Assembly: GCF_014206945.1 (NCBI RefSeq)
Contig: NZ_JACHON010000002.1
Location: 248,001 to 312,000, forward strand
Source: Gracilibacillus halotolerans
GTDB taxonomy: Bacteria; Bacillota; Bacilli; Bacillales; Amphibacillaceae
Reading direction: 5' to 3'
Length of the DNA: 64,000 nt
Shown one piece after another: positions 1 to 9,400 of the stretch. The notes under the pieces were generated by a model. That model did not search any database. It saw only the letters and a list, made by a program, of their open reading frames with translations, and was not told where the DNA came from. Both the position numbers and the translations under genes were made by a program. Every line of letters begins with the position of its first letter. The stretch's first letter is position 1.

Positions 1-207
1 TTCGGTTTGTACGTTTTTATAATTACTTCGCTCAAACACTTCGCTTTCCGCAGGCAACGCCTCAACTAATTACAAAAGTTCAATTGAACTTTTGTAATGG
101 ATTTTCAGCTGTTGCTTACCTGCAGGAGTCTACGTGTTTTGGCTACGTAATTTATATCTCATTTTTTATTGTTCGCCTTTAATATTGTAAGATTTATTTG
201 TGCCCTG
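1..207 (+). repeat. Structured intergenic repeat, copy A
   Basis: About 200 bp that recurs, inverted, at 41960-42162; a shorter relative lies at 59126-59252. The centre is a perfect 30-bp palindrome at 69-98 (arms 69-83 and 84-98, centre CAATTG). It is flanked by two GC-rich blocks (44-66 and 106-130) and by outer imperfect inverted arms at 21-43 and 130-152. The element may extend beyond the window start. Similar hairpin-type repeats are common between genes in Bacillaceae; I do not know a firm name for this one. Confidence 0.85.
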
Positions 208-304
208 CCTCATTATTTTTAAATAAAATACGGACAAAACTTGCTATTACTGAAAAGTCTATTTAGATTTTTTGGATTCATAGTATAATAGTATTAGACA
301 ATAA

Positions 305-604
305 ATGAGAACTGTAGAGGTGATAAAAATAAACGCAAAAACAAAAAAAATTTCCCTAATTGCTGGAATAATAGGTGTAATATTATGGGTAGTATTAACC
401 GCTTACTACTATTTATGGGACTTTTCATTGAAAGAAAAGATTGAAAATCTGTTATATGTCTTTTTTCTCCTACTTATACCATCGTGTGTAGCCATCATTG
501 CATCGAAAAAAGATAGTAATCCATTATTATTACTTGCTATTATATGGGCAATGCCGTTCAGTCTTTTCTCTTTACTTTCGATATGGATCGCAATCGTATC
601 ATAA
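305..604 (+). CDS. Small hydrophobic membrane protein, unknown function
   Basis: A 99-residue product with a basic N-terminus (Lys-rich around residues 8-16) and about three hydrophobic stretches (roughly 18-36, 48-66 and 74-95). It is probably an integral membrane protein. I do not recognise the family. A TATAAT-like box precedes it at about 281-287. The best Shine-Dalgarno-like motif (GAGGTG) lies just inside the reading frame, so the true start is uncertain: ATG 305 has no good ribosome site. It stands alone between the repeat and a gene-poor stretch, with no operon partner. Coding status is plausible but not certain. Confidence 0.45.
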   Translation: MRTVEVIKINAKTKKISLIAGIIGVILWVVLTAYYYLWDFSLKEKIENLLYVFFLLLIPSCVAIIASKKDSNPLLLLAIIWAMPFSLFSLLSIWIAIVS

Positions 605-639
605 ATATAGCAACTGGGCTGGTACAGACTAGTAATAAT

Positions 640-905
640 AACGACTTATCAAAATCTCTTGCTTCCACCCGTGGGGTATAAGTCAACATCTGTGCAAGAA
701 ATACTCCTTGCACAGTGTTTCCTATACCTTTGCAATTCCTTAAATTCCCTCAATTAAGGAGTTCTGATTAATCCCGCAACGTGAACTGAATCACACTATG
801 TAATTCCCCTACTGTTGCTATTCTCGCATGTGTCTTGAATTGTAACAAGACTCTTAATTAAGCCCATTTTATTTTTGACATTCCTATTTTTTATTTAGCC
901 TCAGT
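640..905 (-). pseudogene. Possible decayed 3' end of an IS200/IS605-type tnpB element
   Basis: No open gene fills 605-1158. Read on the minus strand from about 905, one frame gives a short stretch beginning NVKNKMGLIKSL and continues, with two in-frame stops, through a further ~70 codons. The style resembles the tail of TnpB/OrfB proteins, where 'N-I-K' and 'G-L' follow the last zinc knuckle. Two hairpins follow: CTGTGCAAG/CTTGCACAG arms at 690-715, and GACTTAT/ATAAGTC arms enclosing CCACCCGTGGGG. Such hairpins are usual at IS605 right ends. This is a weak, pattern-based call; the stretch could equally be featureless intergenic DNA. Confidence 0.25.
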
Positions 906-987
906 ACATTACTACTTTTTGCTGTAGTTAATTATTAGAATAAGACTTCATCTTAAAAAAGAACAGTCTCAGTCAATTTTTGACGAA

Positions 988-1103
988 ATACTACCATTCT
1001 AGTATGTTGACAAAATAAATAACACGAGCTATAATAATTTTTAAGTTTAGGAATTGGCAATTAGTAGCATCTTTTGGACTAAGTAGTATACTAGTTATAC
1101 TAC
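988..1103 (+). promoter_or_regulatory. SigA promoter with two related palindromes
   Basis: TTGACA at 1007-1012 and TATAAT at 1030-1035 with 17-bp spacing form a near-consensus SigA promoter for the first transporter operon. An inverted repeat ATACTA-6-TAGTAT (988-1005) abuts the -35 box. A second, GTAGTATA-5-TATACTAC, lies at 1083-1103 in the leader. Both are built from the same TAGTAT half-site, so one dimeric regulator could bind both. Confidence 0.75.
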
Positions 1104-1122
1104 AATTATTTTTCATTCAATT

Positions 1123-1136
1123 TGTAAGCGCTTAAT
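1123..1136 (+). promoter_or_regulatory. cre-like box (CcpA) upstream of transporter operon
   Basis: TGTAAGCGCTTAAT resembles the cre consensus TGNAANCGNWNNCA; the left half matches well and the last C is missing. It lies just upstream of the ribosome site of the first permease gene, downstream of the promoter, where CcpA would act as a roadblock. It could instead be a LacI-family operator. Confidence 0.5.
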
Positions 1137-1158
1137 AATGGTAGAAGGAGGAAATGGA

Positions 1159-2103
1159 ATGGCAGAACTTAGTCATAGTGATACAAGACCGACGCTTAGA
1201 AAAAAGAATAAATTTTCACATTTTCTGAAAGAGTGGCAGCTATACATATTAATTCTATTGCCTGTTATTTATCTCATTATTTTTAAATATATACCAATGA
1301 TTGGAAACATAATTGCCTTCAGGAGATTTGTTCCTGGTGGCAGTATATTTGGTGAAGAATGGGTAGGGTTCTATTATTTTGAGATGTTCTTATCCGATCC
1401 TACTTTTTATAAAGTCTTTACCAATACGCTCATACTAGCATTTCTCTTATTAGTTGTTACGTTTCCTGCACCTATTATTTTCGCACTACTTTTAAATGAA
1501 ATCAAAAATCATTTGTTTAAACGATTTGTTCAAACGGCATCCTATTTACCGCATTTTTTCTCGGTGGTTGTAGTAGCTGGTATGGCATATGAGTTACTAG
1601 CATTAAATGGACCAGTAAATAGTTTTATAGCTAATCTCGGTATTGACAAGATAAGCTTTATGCAAATGCCGGAATGGTTTCGAACGATCTTTGTGAGTGT
1701 GGACCTTTGGCAAGGTCTAGGATGGGGAGCCATTCTTTATCTAGCGGCACTAACTGGAATAAATGAGGAATTGTACGAAGCAGCACGAATTGATGGTGCT
1801 AATCGATGGAAACAAACGATTCATATTACAATCCCAGGAATATTACCAACCATCGTTGTTCTGTTAATTCTAAATATCGGGAACTTTCTCCAAATTGGAT
1901 TTGAAAAAGTGCTATTACTTTACAATCCACTCACCTATGAGACTGCAGATATAATCGCAACATATGTTTATCGTGTCGGATTACAATCAGGGAGTTTTAG
2001 TTATGGTACTGCAATTGGTTTATTTGAGTCGATAATAGGCTTAATACTCGTAATTGGAGCAAACTATGTTTCTAGAAGAATTACAGACAACAGTTTATGG
2101 TAG
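1159..2103 (+). CDS. ABC sugar transporter permease, LplB/YteP type
   Basis: A 314-residue integral membrane permease of the carbohydrate-uptake-1 family. It forms the import channel for an oligosaccharide together with the next gene product. Six or so hydrophobic segments follow a basic N-terminus. The cytoplasmic EAA loop (residues ~207-230, starting EAARIDGANRW) is the docking site for the ATPase. Start chosen at ATG 1159 because AGGAGGA at 1146-1152 is correctly spaced; the upstream in-frame ATG at 1138 lacks a ribosome site. It is the first gene of permease-permease-binding-protein, behind the promoter at 1007-1035. No ATPase gene accompanies it, so a shared MsmX-type ATPase encoded elsewhere is expected. 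Confidence 0.92.
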   Translation: MAELSHSDTRPTLRKKNKFSHFLKEWQLYILILLPVIYLIIFKYIPMIGNIIAFRRFVPGGSIFGEEWVGFYYFEMFLSDPTFYKVFTNTLILAFLLLVVTFPAPIIFALLLNEIKNHLFKRFVQTASYLPHFFSVVVVAGMAYELLALNGPVNSFIANLGIDKISFMQMPEWFRTIFVSVDLWQGLGWGAILYLAALTGINEELYEAARIDGANRWKQTIHITIPGILPTIVVLLILNIGNFLQIGFEKVLLLYNPLTYETADIIATYVYRVGLQSGSFSYGTAIGLFESIIGLILVIGANYVSRRITDNSLW

Positions 2104-2115
2104 GGGGGTTACGAA

Positions 2116-2988
2116 ATGAAAGAATCTTGGCAATATAAAGCTTTTAAAGTATTTAATACGGTTATTCTACTGCTCATTGTTTTTATTACATTGTTCCCAT
2201 TTGTTAACATTTTTGCCCAATCTTTTAGTGCAGAATCTTATATTAACTCAGGTCAGGTAAGTTTATGGCCTAAAGGCTTTAATGTTGAAACATATAAGAT
2301 CATTATGGCAGATAATATCTTTTGGATTAATTATAAAAATACAGTTGTCTACACTGTAGTCGGAACGATTATCTCGTTAATTCTTTCGACAATGATCGCT
2401 TATCCATTATCTAAAACAAAGTTAAAGGGACGACGTTTTCTTACTTTATTTTTCGTATTCACGATGTTCTTCAACGGTGGCCTTATTCCAAACTATGTAC
2501 TTGTTACATCGTTAGGCTTTGGAAATACGATATGGGCAATTGTTATACCAAACGCAATTAGTGTATTTAACATGCTTATCATGCGTACATTCTTCTCCAA
2601 TATACCGGATGAATTAGAAGAAGCGGCAATTATGGATGGATCAAGTACATTTGGTGTTCTATTTCGAATCGTTCTACCATTATCCAAACCAATCTTAGCA
2701 ACGATGATGTTATTTTATGCGGTAGCACATTGGAATTCTTGGTTCCCAGCATTTATTTACTTTAGTGAAAAAGAGTTGTTCCCCGTATCCATCTATTTAA
2801 GGAACTTGATAAAGGGAGCAGAAGCAACTTTAGGCACAGGTGCAACGAGTCAGGATAATTTGACACAGATTGCTTCCAATATTAAAGCGGTAACGATGGT
2901 CCTAACAGTATTGCCAATATTATTAGTTTATCCATATATTCAAAAGTACTTTGTATCCGGTGTTATGTTAGGTTCTGTTAAAGGTTAA
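2116..2988 (+). CDS. ABC sugar transporter permease, LplC/YtcP type
   Basis: A 290-residue partner permease to the preceding gene. It has an N-terminal membrane segment (about residues 12-33), further hydrophobic helices, and an EAA loop near residues 169-190 (EEAAIMDGSSTFG). It begins 12 bp after the upstream stop behind a GGGGGG ribosome site, so the two are cotranslated. Members of this subfamily end in a conserved 'QKYFVSG-hydrophobic-GxVKG' tail, seen here at residues 277-290. Together with the upstream permease and the lipoprotein at 3081 it forms one LplABC-like importer; the substrate cannot be read from sequence alone. Confidence 0.92.
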   Translation: MKESWQYKAFKVFNTVILLLIVFITLFPFVNIFAQSFSAESYINSGQVSLWPKGFNVETYKIIMADNIFWINYKNTVVYTVVGTIISLILSTMIAYPLSKTKLKGRRFLTLFFVFTMFFNGGLIPNYVLVTSLGFGNTIWAIVIPNAISVFNMLIMRTFFSNIPDELEEAAIMDGSSTFGVLFRIVLPLSKPILATMMLFYAVAHWNSWFPAFIYFSEKELFPVSIYLRNLIKGAEATLGTGATSQDNLTQIASNIKAVTMVLTVLPILLVYPYIQKYFVSGVMLGSVKG

Positions 2989-3080
2989 TTCAAAATCTTT
3001 ATAGGAGGTGGTGCCTCGGCGTTGGCTTAGTAGCTGGATGTAATGGTTTGCTGATGATAAATTTGAAGGGGGAGTTATAC

Positions 3081-4748
3081 GTGGAAAAAAAGTTTAAAAG
3101 TTTGGTACTAATAATGGTTGGTATAGTTTTTATGCTCTTTCTAGCTGCGTGTAGTAGTGACACCGGGTCAAGCGACGATGGTAGCAGTAATGACGGTAGT
3201 AATGAAGGGAATACAGAGGGTGAGGAAATCTCAGATGAAGATTTAGGTGCGGCAATGGCCGACTATAAAGTAGGAGATACTTTCCGTGCAACAGAGCCTA
3301 TTACGTTTACTACATTATTCAGCGATCACCCGAACTATCCATTGCAAAATGATTGGATGTTGTGGGAGAAAATTCAAGAGATTACAAATGTAGAACTAGA
3401 TATTACCTCTGTTCCTATGAGTGACTATACGGAGAAAAGAAGTTTACTTATTAGTAGTGGAGACGCACCGTACATTATCCCTAAAACATACCCTGGAGAA
3501 GAAACTCCGTTTGTATCATCAGGAGCTATTTTACCTATTAGTGATTATGTACAACATATGCCGCACTACCAAGATAAAGTGGAAAAATGGGAGATTGAAC
3601 CTTTCTTAGAAGGTCTTCGTCAAGAAGATGGAAAATATTATGTGTTACCTGGTATTCATGAAAATTTCTGGCCTGATTATAGTTTAGCTATACGAATGGA
3701 TATATTAGAAGAATTAGGTTTAGAAGTGCCTGAAACTTGGGAGGATCTCGAAGTAGTATTAGAAGAAATGAAGAAAGCCTATCCTGACTCTACTCCGTTC
3801 TCAGATCGTTTCCAATTTAACAGTACGTTGAACATCGCTTCTGTGCCATTTGGAACGAAAGCAGGTTGGGGACTAGGTAACATGCTTATGTTTGATGAAG
3901 CGAACGATGAGTTTTATTTTTCACCAACGACAGAAGAATATCGTTCTATGCTAGAATATTTTAATGGACTTGTAGAAAAAGGATTACTAGATCCAGAAAG
4001 TGTAACGCAGGAAGATGAGCAAGCGATTCAGAAGTTCACGAGTGGTGAATCGTTTGTTATTAATACGAATGCACAAACATTAACACAGCATCGACCAACA
4101 ATGGATGATGTATTAGGACCAGACAACTATGAAATAAAGAAAATACCTGTTCCTGGAGGTCCAGCTGGACACGTTATGACAGGTAGTAAACTAGAAAATG
4201 GAATTATGTTCTCTGCAAAAGCAAAAGACGATCCAAACTTTATTGCGATGCTTCAATTTATCGACTGGATGCTCTATAGTGACGAAGGTTTGGAATTTAA
4301 CAAGTGGGGAGTGGAAGGTGAAACATTTACAAAAGAAAATGGCGATAGAGAGCTAATCGGAGATGTAACGTTCCGCGGAATGAATCCAGATGGAACGAAA
4401 GATCTGCAAATAGATTATGGGTTCTCAGGTGGTAACTTTGCATATGGTGGACCAACAGAGTTGTTACATTCCATGTTCAGTGAGGAAGAAATTGAATTCC
4501 AAAATGCAATGCATGATACGAAGGAAATTATCTTACCTGATCCACCAATTAAATATAATGAAATGGAATTAGAACGATCTACTTTATTAAGCACTCCATT
4601 AAAAGACACGGTAGAACAATATACGTTACAGTTTATTGTCGGGGAGAGAAGCTTAGATGATTGGGATGCTTATGTTCAAGAGTTAGAATCGAAAAATTTA
4701 CAAGGTTATGTAGATTTAGCGAACGAAGTATACCAAAAAAATAAATAA
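3081..4748 (+). CDS. Extracellular sugar-binding lipoprotein of ABC transporter (LplA type)
   Basis: A 555-residue lipoprotein. The signal peptide ends in the lipobox LAAC with Cys24 as the lipid-anchored residue. A Ser/Gly/Asp/Asn-rich linker (25-60) leads into a family 1 solute-binding fold of the large LplA/YtcQ class. Start chosen at GTG 3081, which has GGGGGAG at the right distance; the earlier ATGs at 3048 and 3054 do not. An extra strong AGGAGGTG motif sits at 3004-3011 in the 92-bp gap after the permeases but leads only to a 10-codon frame. The product captures oligosaccharide outside the membrane for the two upstream permeases. Followed at once by a strong terminator. Confidence 0.92.
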   Translation: MEKKFKSLVLIMVGIVFMLFLAACSSDTGSSDDGSSNDGSNEGNTEGEEISDEDLGAAMADYKVGDTFRATEPITFTTLFSDHPNYPLQNDWMLWEKIQEITNVELDITSVPMSDYTEKRSLLISSGDAPYIIPKTYPGEETPFVSSGAILPISDYVQHMPHYQDKVEKWEIEPFLEGLRQEDGKYYVLPGIHENFWPDYSLAIRMDILEELGLEVPETWEDLEVVLEEMKKAYPDSTPFSDRFQFNSTLNIASVPFGTKAGWGLGNMLMFDEANDEFYFSPTTEEYRSMLEYFNGLVEKGLLDPESVTQEDEQAIQKFTSGESFVINTNAQTLTQHRPTMDDVLGPDNYEIKKIPVPGGPAGHVMTGSKLENGIMFSAKAKDDPNFIAMLQFIDWMLYSDEGLEFNKWGVEGETFTKENGDRELIGDVTFRGMNPDGTKDLQIDYGFSGGNFAYGGPTELLHSMFSEEEIEFQNAMHDTKEIILPDPPIKYNEMELERSTLLSTPLKDTVEQYTLQFIVGERSLDDWDAYVQELESKNLQGYVDLANEVYQKNK

Positions 4749-4754
4749 GAAGCA

Positions 4755-4800
4755 GATAACACGGGGAAATGAAAACGCTCTCCGTGTTATCCTTTTCTTT
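4755..4800 (+). terminator. Rho-independent terminator after first transporter operon
   Basis: Perfect 10-bp stem GATAACACGG / CCGTGTTATC (4755-4764, 4782-4791) followed by a T-rich run. The loop contains TGAAAACGCTCTCC (4770-4783), a 13/14 match to a cre consensus, which may be chance. Confidence 0.85.
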
Positions 4801-4869
4801 ACGAAGAATTTGCCTTATAATGGAATTTGTAGAGGTGGAAACATCATAGATGGAAAGAGGTAGAGCAAC

Positions 4870-5658
4870 TTGTCTTTAACAATTCGAGCTATAGCTAACT
4901 GGATGGAAGATAAACTACCAAATAAATCAGAGACAGTAGATGGTCTTTTAATAGGAAATGAATACGACCAGGTAACTAAAATAGCCGTTGCTTTTATGCC
5001 TTCAATAGAAGTATTGAAAAAGGCAGCTAAAATTGGAGCTAATTTGTTGATTTGTCATGAGTCTCCTTACTACGAACATCAAAACAGAGATAATCACGCA
5101 AGTAATCCAGTTATTAAAGAAAAGATGGAATTAGCTGCTGAACTGGGTATTGCGATATACCGGAATCATGATAGTCTACATCGACAATCACCAGACATGA
5201 TTACTGCTGGATTAGTGCAGGAGTTAACATGGGAAGAGAAAATAGTAGAATTCGATGCAATTAGTGCGACCGTTGAAATTCCAGAATCTAGTTTGGAAGA
5301 AATTATGATACATATTAAAGAAAATTTAAACATTCAATCTGTTAGATACATAGGTAGCTTGGCAAATAAAGTTAATACGATTTCTATCTTAGCTGGTTTT
5401 AGAGGAAGTGCGGCAAATGTTATTCCTCTTTTACAAAAGAAAACCGATCTTGTGATTTATGGAGAAGGTCCCGAGTGGGAAACACCAGAATATGCAAAAG
5501 ACGCTTTAGCACTTGGCTACAATAAAAATGTAATTATTTTAGGCCATATGGAGAGTGAGGAACCAGGAATGAGGCTACTTGTTCATCAATTGCAAAAAGA
5601 ATTTCCAAAGGTACGGACAGAGTTTATCGCATCAGACCCGTTTATTCATTATTCCTAA
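4870..5658 (+). CDS. Nif3-like (DUF34/YqfO-type) dinuclear-metal protein, divergent
   Basis: A 262-residue protein of the Nif3/YbgI fold, a family of hexameric proteins with a two-metal site and no settled biochemical role. Visible family motifs are ICHESP at 61-66, YRNHDSLH at 97-104 and GHMESE at 225-230 (H226 and E230 as the C-terminal pair of ligands). The usual adjacent His-His of the first motif is Cys-His-Glu here, and the usual Leu-Asp is Leu-His, so the metal site is altered. TTG 4870 is preceded by AAGAGGT; TATAAT lies at 4816-4821. It starts the second transcription unit of the sugar island, which suggests a role in sugar metabolism rather than the housekeeping role of YqfO. Inference only. 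Confidence 0.75.
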   Translation: MSLTIRAIANWMEDKLPNKSETVDGLLIGNEYDQVTKIAVAFMPSIEVLKKAAKIGANLLICHESPYYEHQNRDNHASNPVIKEKMELAAELGIAIYRNHDSLHRQSPDMITAGLVQELTWEEKIVEFDAISATVEIPESSLEEIMIHIKENLNIQSVRYIGSLANKVNTISILAGFRGSAANVIPLLQKKTDLVIYGEGPEWETPEYAKDALALGYNKNVIILGHMESEEPGMRLLVHQLQKEFPKVRTEFIASDPFIHYS

Positions 5659-5694
5659 TTTAATAGAAACGAATAATAGCAGGGGGAGATTTTA

Positions 5695-6405
5695 TTGGCA
5701 CAAACATCTTATACAGAAGGGTCGTTTTATCGATTTTCTCAAGTAGTTTATTGGCTAATGGTCGTGAATTTTTGGTTTGTTCTGTCTAATCTTTTACTCA
5801 TTACCGTGTTTTTATTATGGGTCCCATCCATTATAAGCGCCGTTATATTCTATATTGCTTCACTTCCCATGGGGCCAGCAATTGCGACACTTTGCCATTC
5901 ATTAACAAAGTTTAGTAAGGATAAGGATATTCCACCAACAAAAACGTATTTTCAATCGCTTCGTAAAAATGGAATAGAGGCTCTTAAAGTTTGGATACCT
6001 ATCGTTACAGTTGGATACATTCTAGTTATTGACATTCAATACTTTCAACAAAACCCAACAGTTTTTTATCAAATTTTAAATGGAGTTTTCTTAGTCGTTT
6101 TATTTTTAATGACAATTTTCACTTTTTATTCATTGCTTATTATGACACATTATAGTTTCCGCATCCGCGATATATATCGGTTGTCTGTCTACTATTTATT
6201 TACATGGATCAAAATATCAAGTGGTAATCTCTGTATTGTGTTTTTGTCTATCGTTCTTATCTTCTTGACGAATGACTTTATAGTATTGTTGCTAGGAAGC
6301 ATTATTGTCTGGGTACTCGTTTTGAATTCTCGGAAACTCTTAGCTGATGTGAAGGTTAGTTTCGTAAAGTCGGATCAGAGGGATTTAGAGGAGGAGAAAG
6401 TATGA
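5695..6405 (+). CDS. DUF624 (YesL-type) membrane protein
   Basis: A 236-residue membrane protein of the YesL/DUF624 family, with about five to six hydrophobic helices and the family's N-terminal block (start of the mature protein to about residue 65, ending near 'PMGPAIATLCH'). Genes of this family nearly always sit with YesM/YesN and LplABC genes in Bacillales sugar loci; the molecular function is unknown. TTG start behind GGGGGAG. Its last codons overlap the start of the GH2 gene by 4 bp (ATGA), so the two are translationally coupled. It is one of three copies in this island (others at 18236 and 41296). Confidence 0.85.
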   Translation: MAQTSYTEGSFYRFSQVVYWLMVVNFWFVLSNLLLITVFLLWVPSIISAVIFYIASLPMGPAIATLCHSLTKFSKDKDIPPTKTYFQSLRKNGIEALKVWIPIVTVGYILVIDIQYFQQNPTVFYQILNGVFLVVLFLMTIFTFYSLLIMTHYSFRIRDIYRLSVYYLFTWIKISSGNLCIVFLSIVLIFLTNDFIVLLLGSIIVWVLVLNSRKLLADVKVSFVKSDQRDLEEEKV

Positions 6406-9400
6406 ATGAAACCATACTACTGAATGACTACTGGAAATTTGCGAAAACAGAGTTGGATAGGGAGAGACCTGAACACGATGAATTCATGCCTGTAGATTTA
6501 CCACATGATTGGCTAATTGAAGATTCGCAAAACTTGTATGAGAACAGCATTGGTTGGTACCAACGTCGATTACATATAAACGATATGGATCAGCTATATT
6601 TTCTTTATTTTGATGGTGTTTATATGGATGTATCTGTTTTTGTAAACGGTAACAACGTTGGTGAGTGGAAATATGGATACTCCGCTTTTGAATTCGATAT
6701 AACTCGAGCATTACAAGTAGGTGATAATCTAATTGAGGTGAAGGTCGTACACCAAGCACCGAATAGTCGTTGGTATTCTGGTGCAGGAATCTATCGTAAT
6801 GTCTGGTTAAAAGTTAGAAATCAAAACTATATACCTACTGATGGGGTATATGTAGCTATTTCAGAAAATGGTAATGATGAATGGCATGTGAATATTGAGA
6901 CAGAGGCGGTTGTACAGGAAGATGTACAGATTAAACAACAGTTATTTGATCATAATGAAGAGATTATCTCAAGTACAAACACTACGAGAGAGTTCCTTTC
7001 TAAGCAAAAATTAATTATGCGTCATCCAAATCGGTGGTCAATCGATCAACCTTATTTATATAGGCTCGTTACAACCTTATTAGTAAGAGGAAAAGTAATA
7101 GATGTAGTAGAAAATCGAGTAGGATTTCGTTCAATTAAATTAGATCCTAATTATGGATTTTTACTGAATGGCAAAAGGATAAAATTGAATGGTGTTTGCG
7201 AGCATCATGACTTAGGAGCATTAGGCGCAGCATTTAATCCAGTAGCGTTGCGCAGACGTTTACAAATTTTAAAGGATATGGGTGTTAACGGAATTCGAAC
7301 GGCACACAACATGCCAGCAAAAGAATTGATGCATTTAGCGGATGAAATGGGATTTATCGTTATATCAGAAGCATTTGATATGTGGGAAAGACCAAAAACA
7401 ACGTATGATTATGCCCGATTTTTTAAAGATTGGTATAAGAAAGATATAAAAAGTTGGGTTCGACGAGACCGGAATCATCCTAGCCTAATTTTATGGAGTA
7501 TTGGTAATGAAATTTATGATACACATGTAGATGAACGAGGCCAGGAAATTACTCGAATGTTAGTTAATGAGGTAAAAAAGCACGATCCGTTAGAAAATGC
7601 GAAACCAACAATAGGTTCTAACTATATGCCATGGGAAAATGCGCAAAAGTGTGCAGATATTGTGAAGATTGCTGGTTATAATTATGCAGAGAAATACTAT
7701 CATAAGCATCATAAAGAATATCCGGATTGGGTTATCTATGGAAGTGAAACGGCATCTACTGTTCAAAGTAGAGGAATTTATCATTTCCCATATGAACAAT
7801 CCGTTCTTTCCGATGATGATCAGCAATGTTCTTCACTTGGGAACAGTACAACAAGTTGGGGAGCAAAATCTACAGAAGCTTGTATAACAGATGATCGAGA
7901 TGCGCCGTTTTCACTTGGTACATTTATTTGGACTGGATTTGATTACATAGGAGAACCGACACCATATCATACAAAAAATTCGTATTTAGGCCAAATAGAT
8001 ACGGCTACCTTTCCAAAGGATTCGTATTATGTGTATCAATCAGCATGGACGAACTATAAGGATAAGCCGATGATTCATCTATTTCCATATTGGGACTTCA
8101 ATGAAGGTCAACTTATTGATGTTCGTGTAGCTTCGAATGCTCCAAATGTTGACTTGCAGTTGAATGGAAAATCGATCGGTACGTATGCGATCGACCATCA
8201 ACGCGGGAAACAACTTGTTGGCTGGTGGAAGGTACCTTATGAAAAAGGTGAATTAAAAGCATTTGCTTATGACGAACAAGGTAACGTGATTGCGACAGAT
8301 GTGCGCCACTCGTTTTCCGATCCAGCATCGATTCATCTACAACCAGATAAATCAACGTTGAAAGCAGACGGACAGGATCTTATTTTTATGGAAATAACGA
8401 TGAAGGATAAAGAAGGTCACGTTGTTGAGAATGCTACGAACAGAGTCGAGGTTCATGTTACAGGTGCAGGTAGATTGGTAGGATTAGATAATGGGGATAG
8501 CACAGATTATGATTCTTATAAAGGAACATCTAGACGATTATTTAGTGGGAAACTAATGGCTATTATAGCTGCGAAATTAGAACCAGGAGATATTCGAGTA
8601 GAAGTTAGCTCAGAGGGACTGACTCCAGAAAAAGTAGAGTTAAGAGCTGTTCTAGCGGAAGAGGAAGTGCTTGGAAGGACTGCGATTCAAGAGAATAAAC
8701 GGAAACCAATCATTATGGGCAAACTAGGTGAAATTCCTGTAAGAAAAATAGAAATAAACACGCCGAGCGGACGACTCTTCACAAAAGAGCGAACGGAAAT
8801 AGAAGTCCATGCAACGGTATTTCCGGCGAATGCATCGTATCAAGATGTGGAGTGGAGAGTTGTAACAGATGCGGGAATTGATACAAATATAGCTACAATC
8901 GAACAGAATGGAAAAAGCGCTATTATCCGAGCGTTAGGTGATGGAGATTTTCGGGTTCGCTGTACATCGAAAAACGGAACAGATAACGTACGTTTAATAT
9001 CTGAGATCGAATTTTCAGCAGAAGGTTTAGGGAAAGCTTTCAAAAATCCTTATGAATTTGTATCAGCGGGTCTATATGATGATAGCGAAGGAGAAGTTAC
9101 GAATGGTAATGAGCGCGGAATCGCTTCAAGTCGTGATGGGGTCACGATGGTTGGTTTTCGTGATATCGATTTTGGTTCGTATGGTTCGGATACAATCACA
9201 TTACCGATTTTCGCATTAACTAGTGATTCCTATGAAATTGAGATTTGGGAAGGGAAACCTCAAATAGAGGAAAGCTCGCTTTTAGCAAACGTCATATACC
9301 AAAAAGAATCGAAATGGAATGTTTATCAACCAGAAACGTATCAACTATCCAAACGTTTGCAAGGAATAACATCATTATGGTTTGTATTTAAAGATAAGGT

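Noticed and set aside
3004-3040. Short leader peptide after a strong AGGAGGTG between permease and lipoprotein genes
   Set aside because: GTG is too close to the ribosome site and the frame is only 10 codons; more likely a leftover or a standby site.
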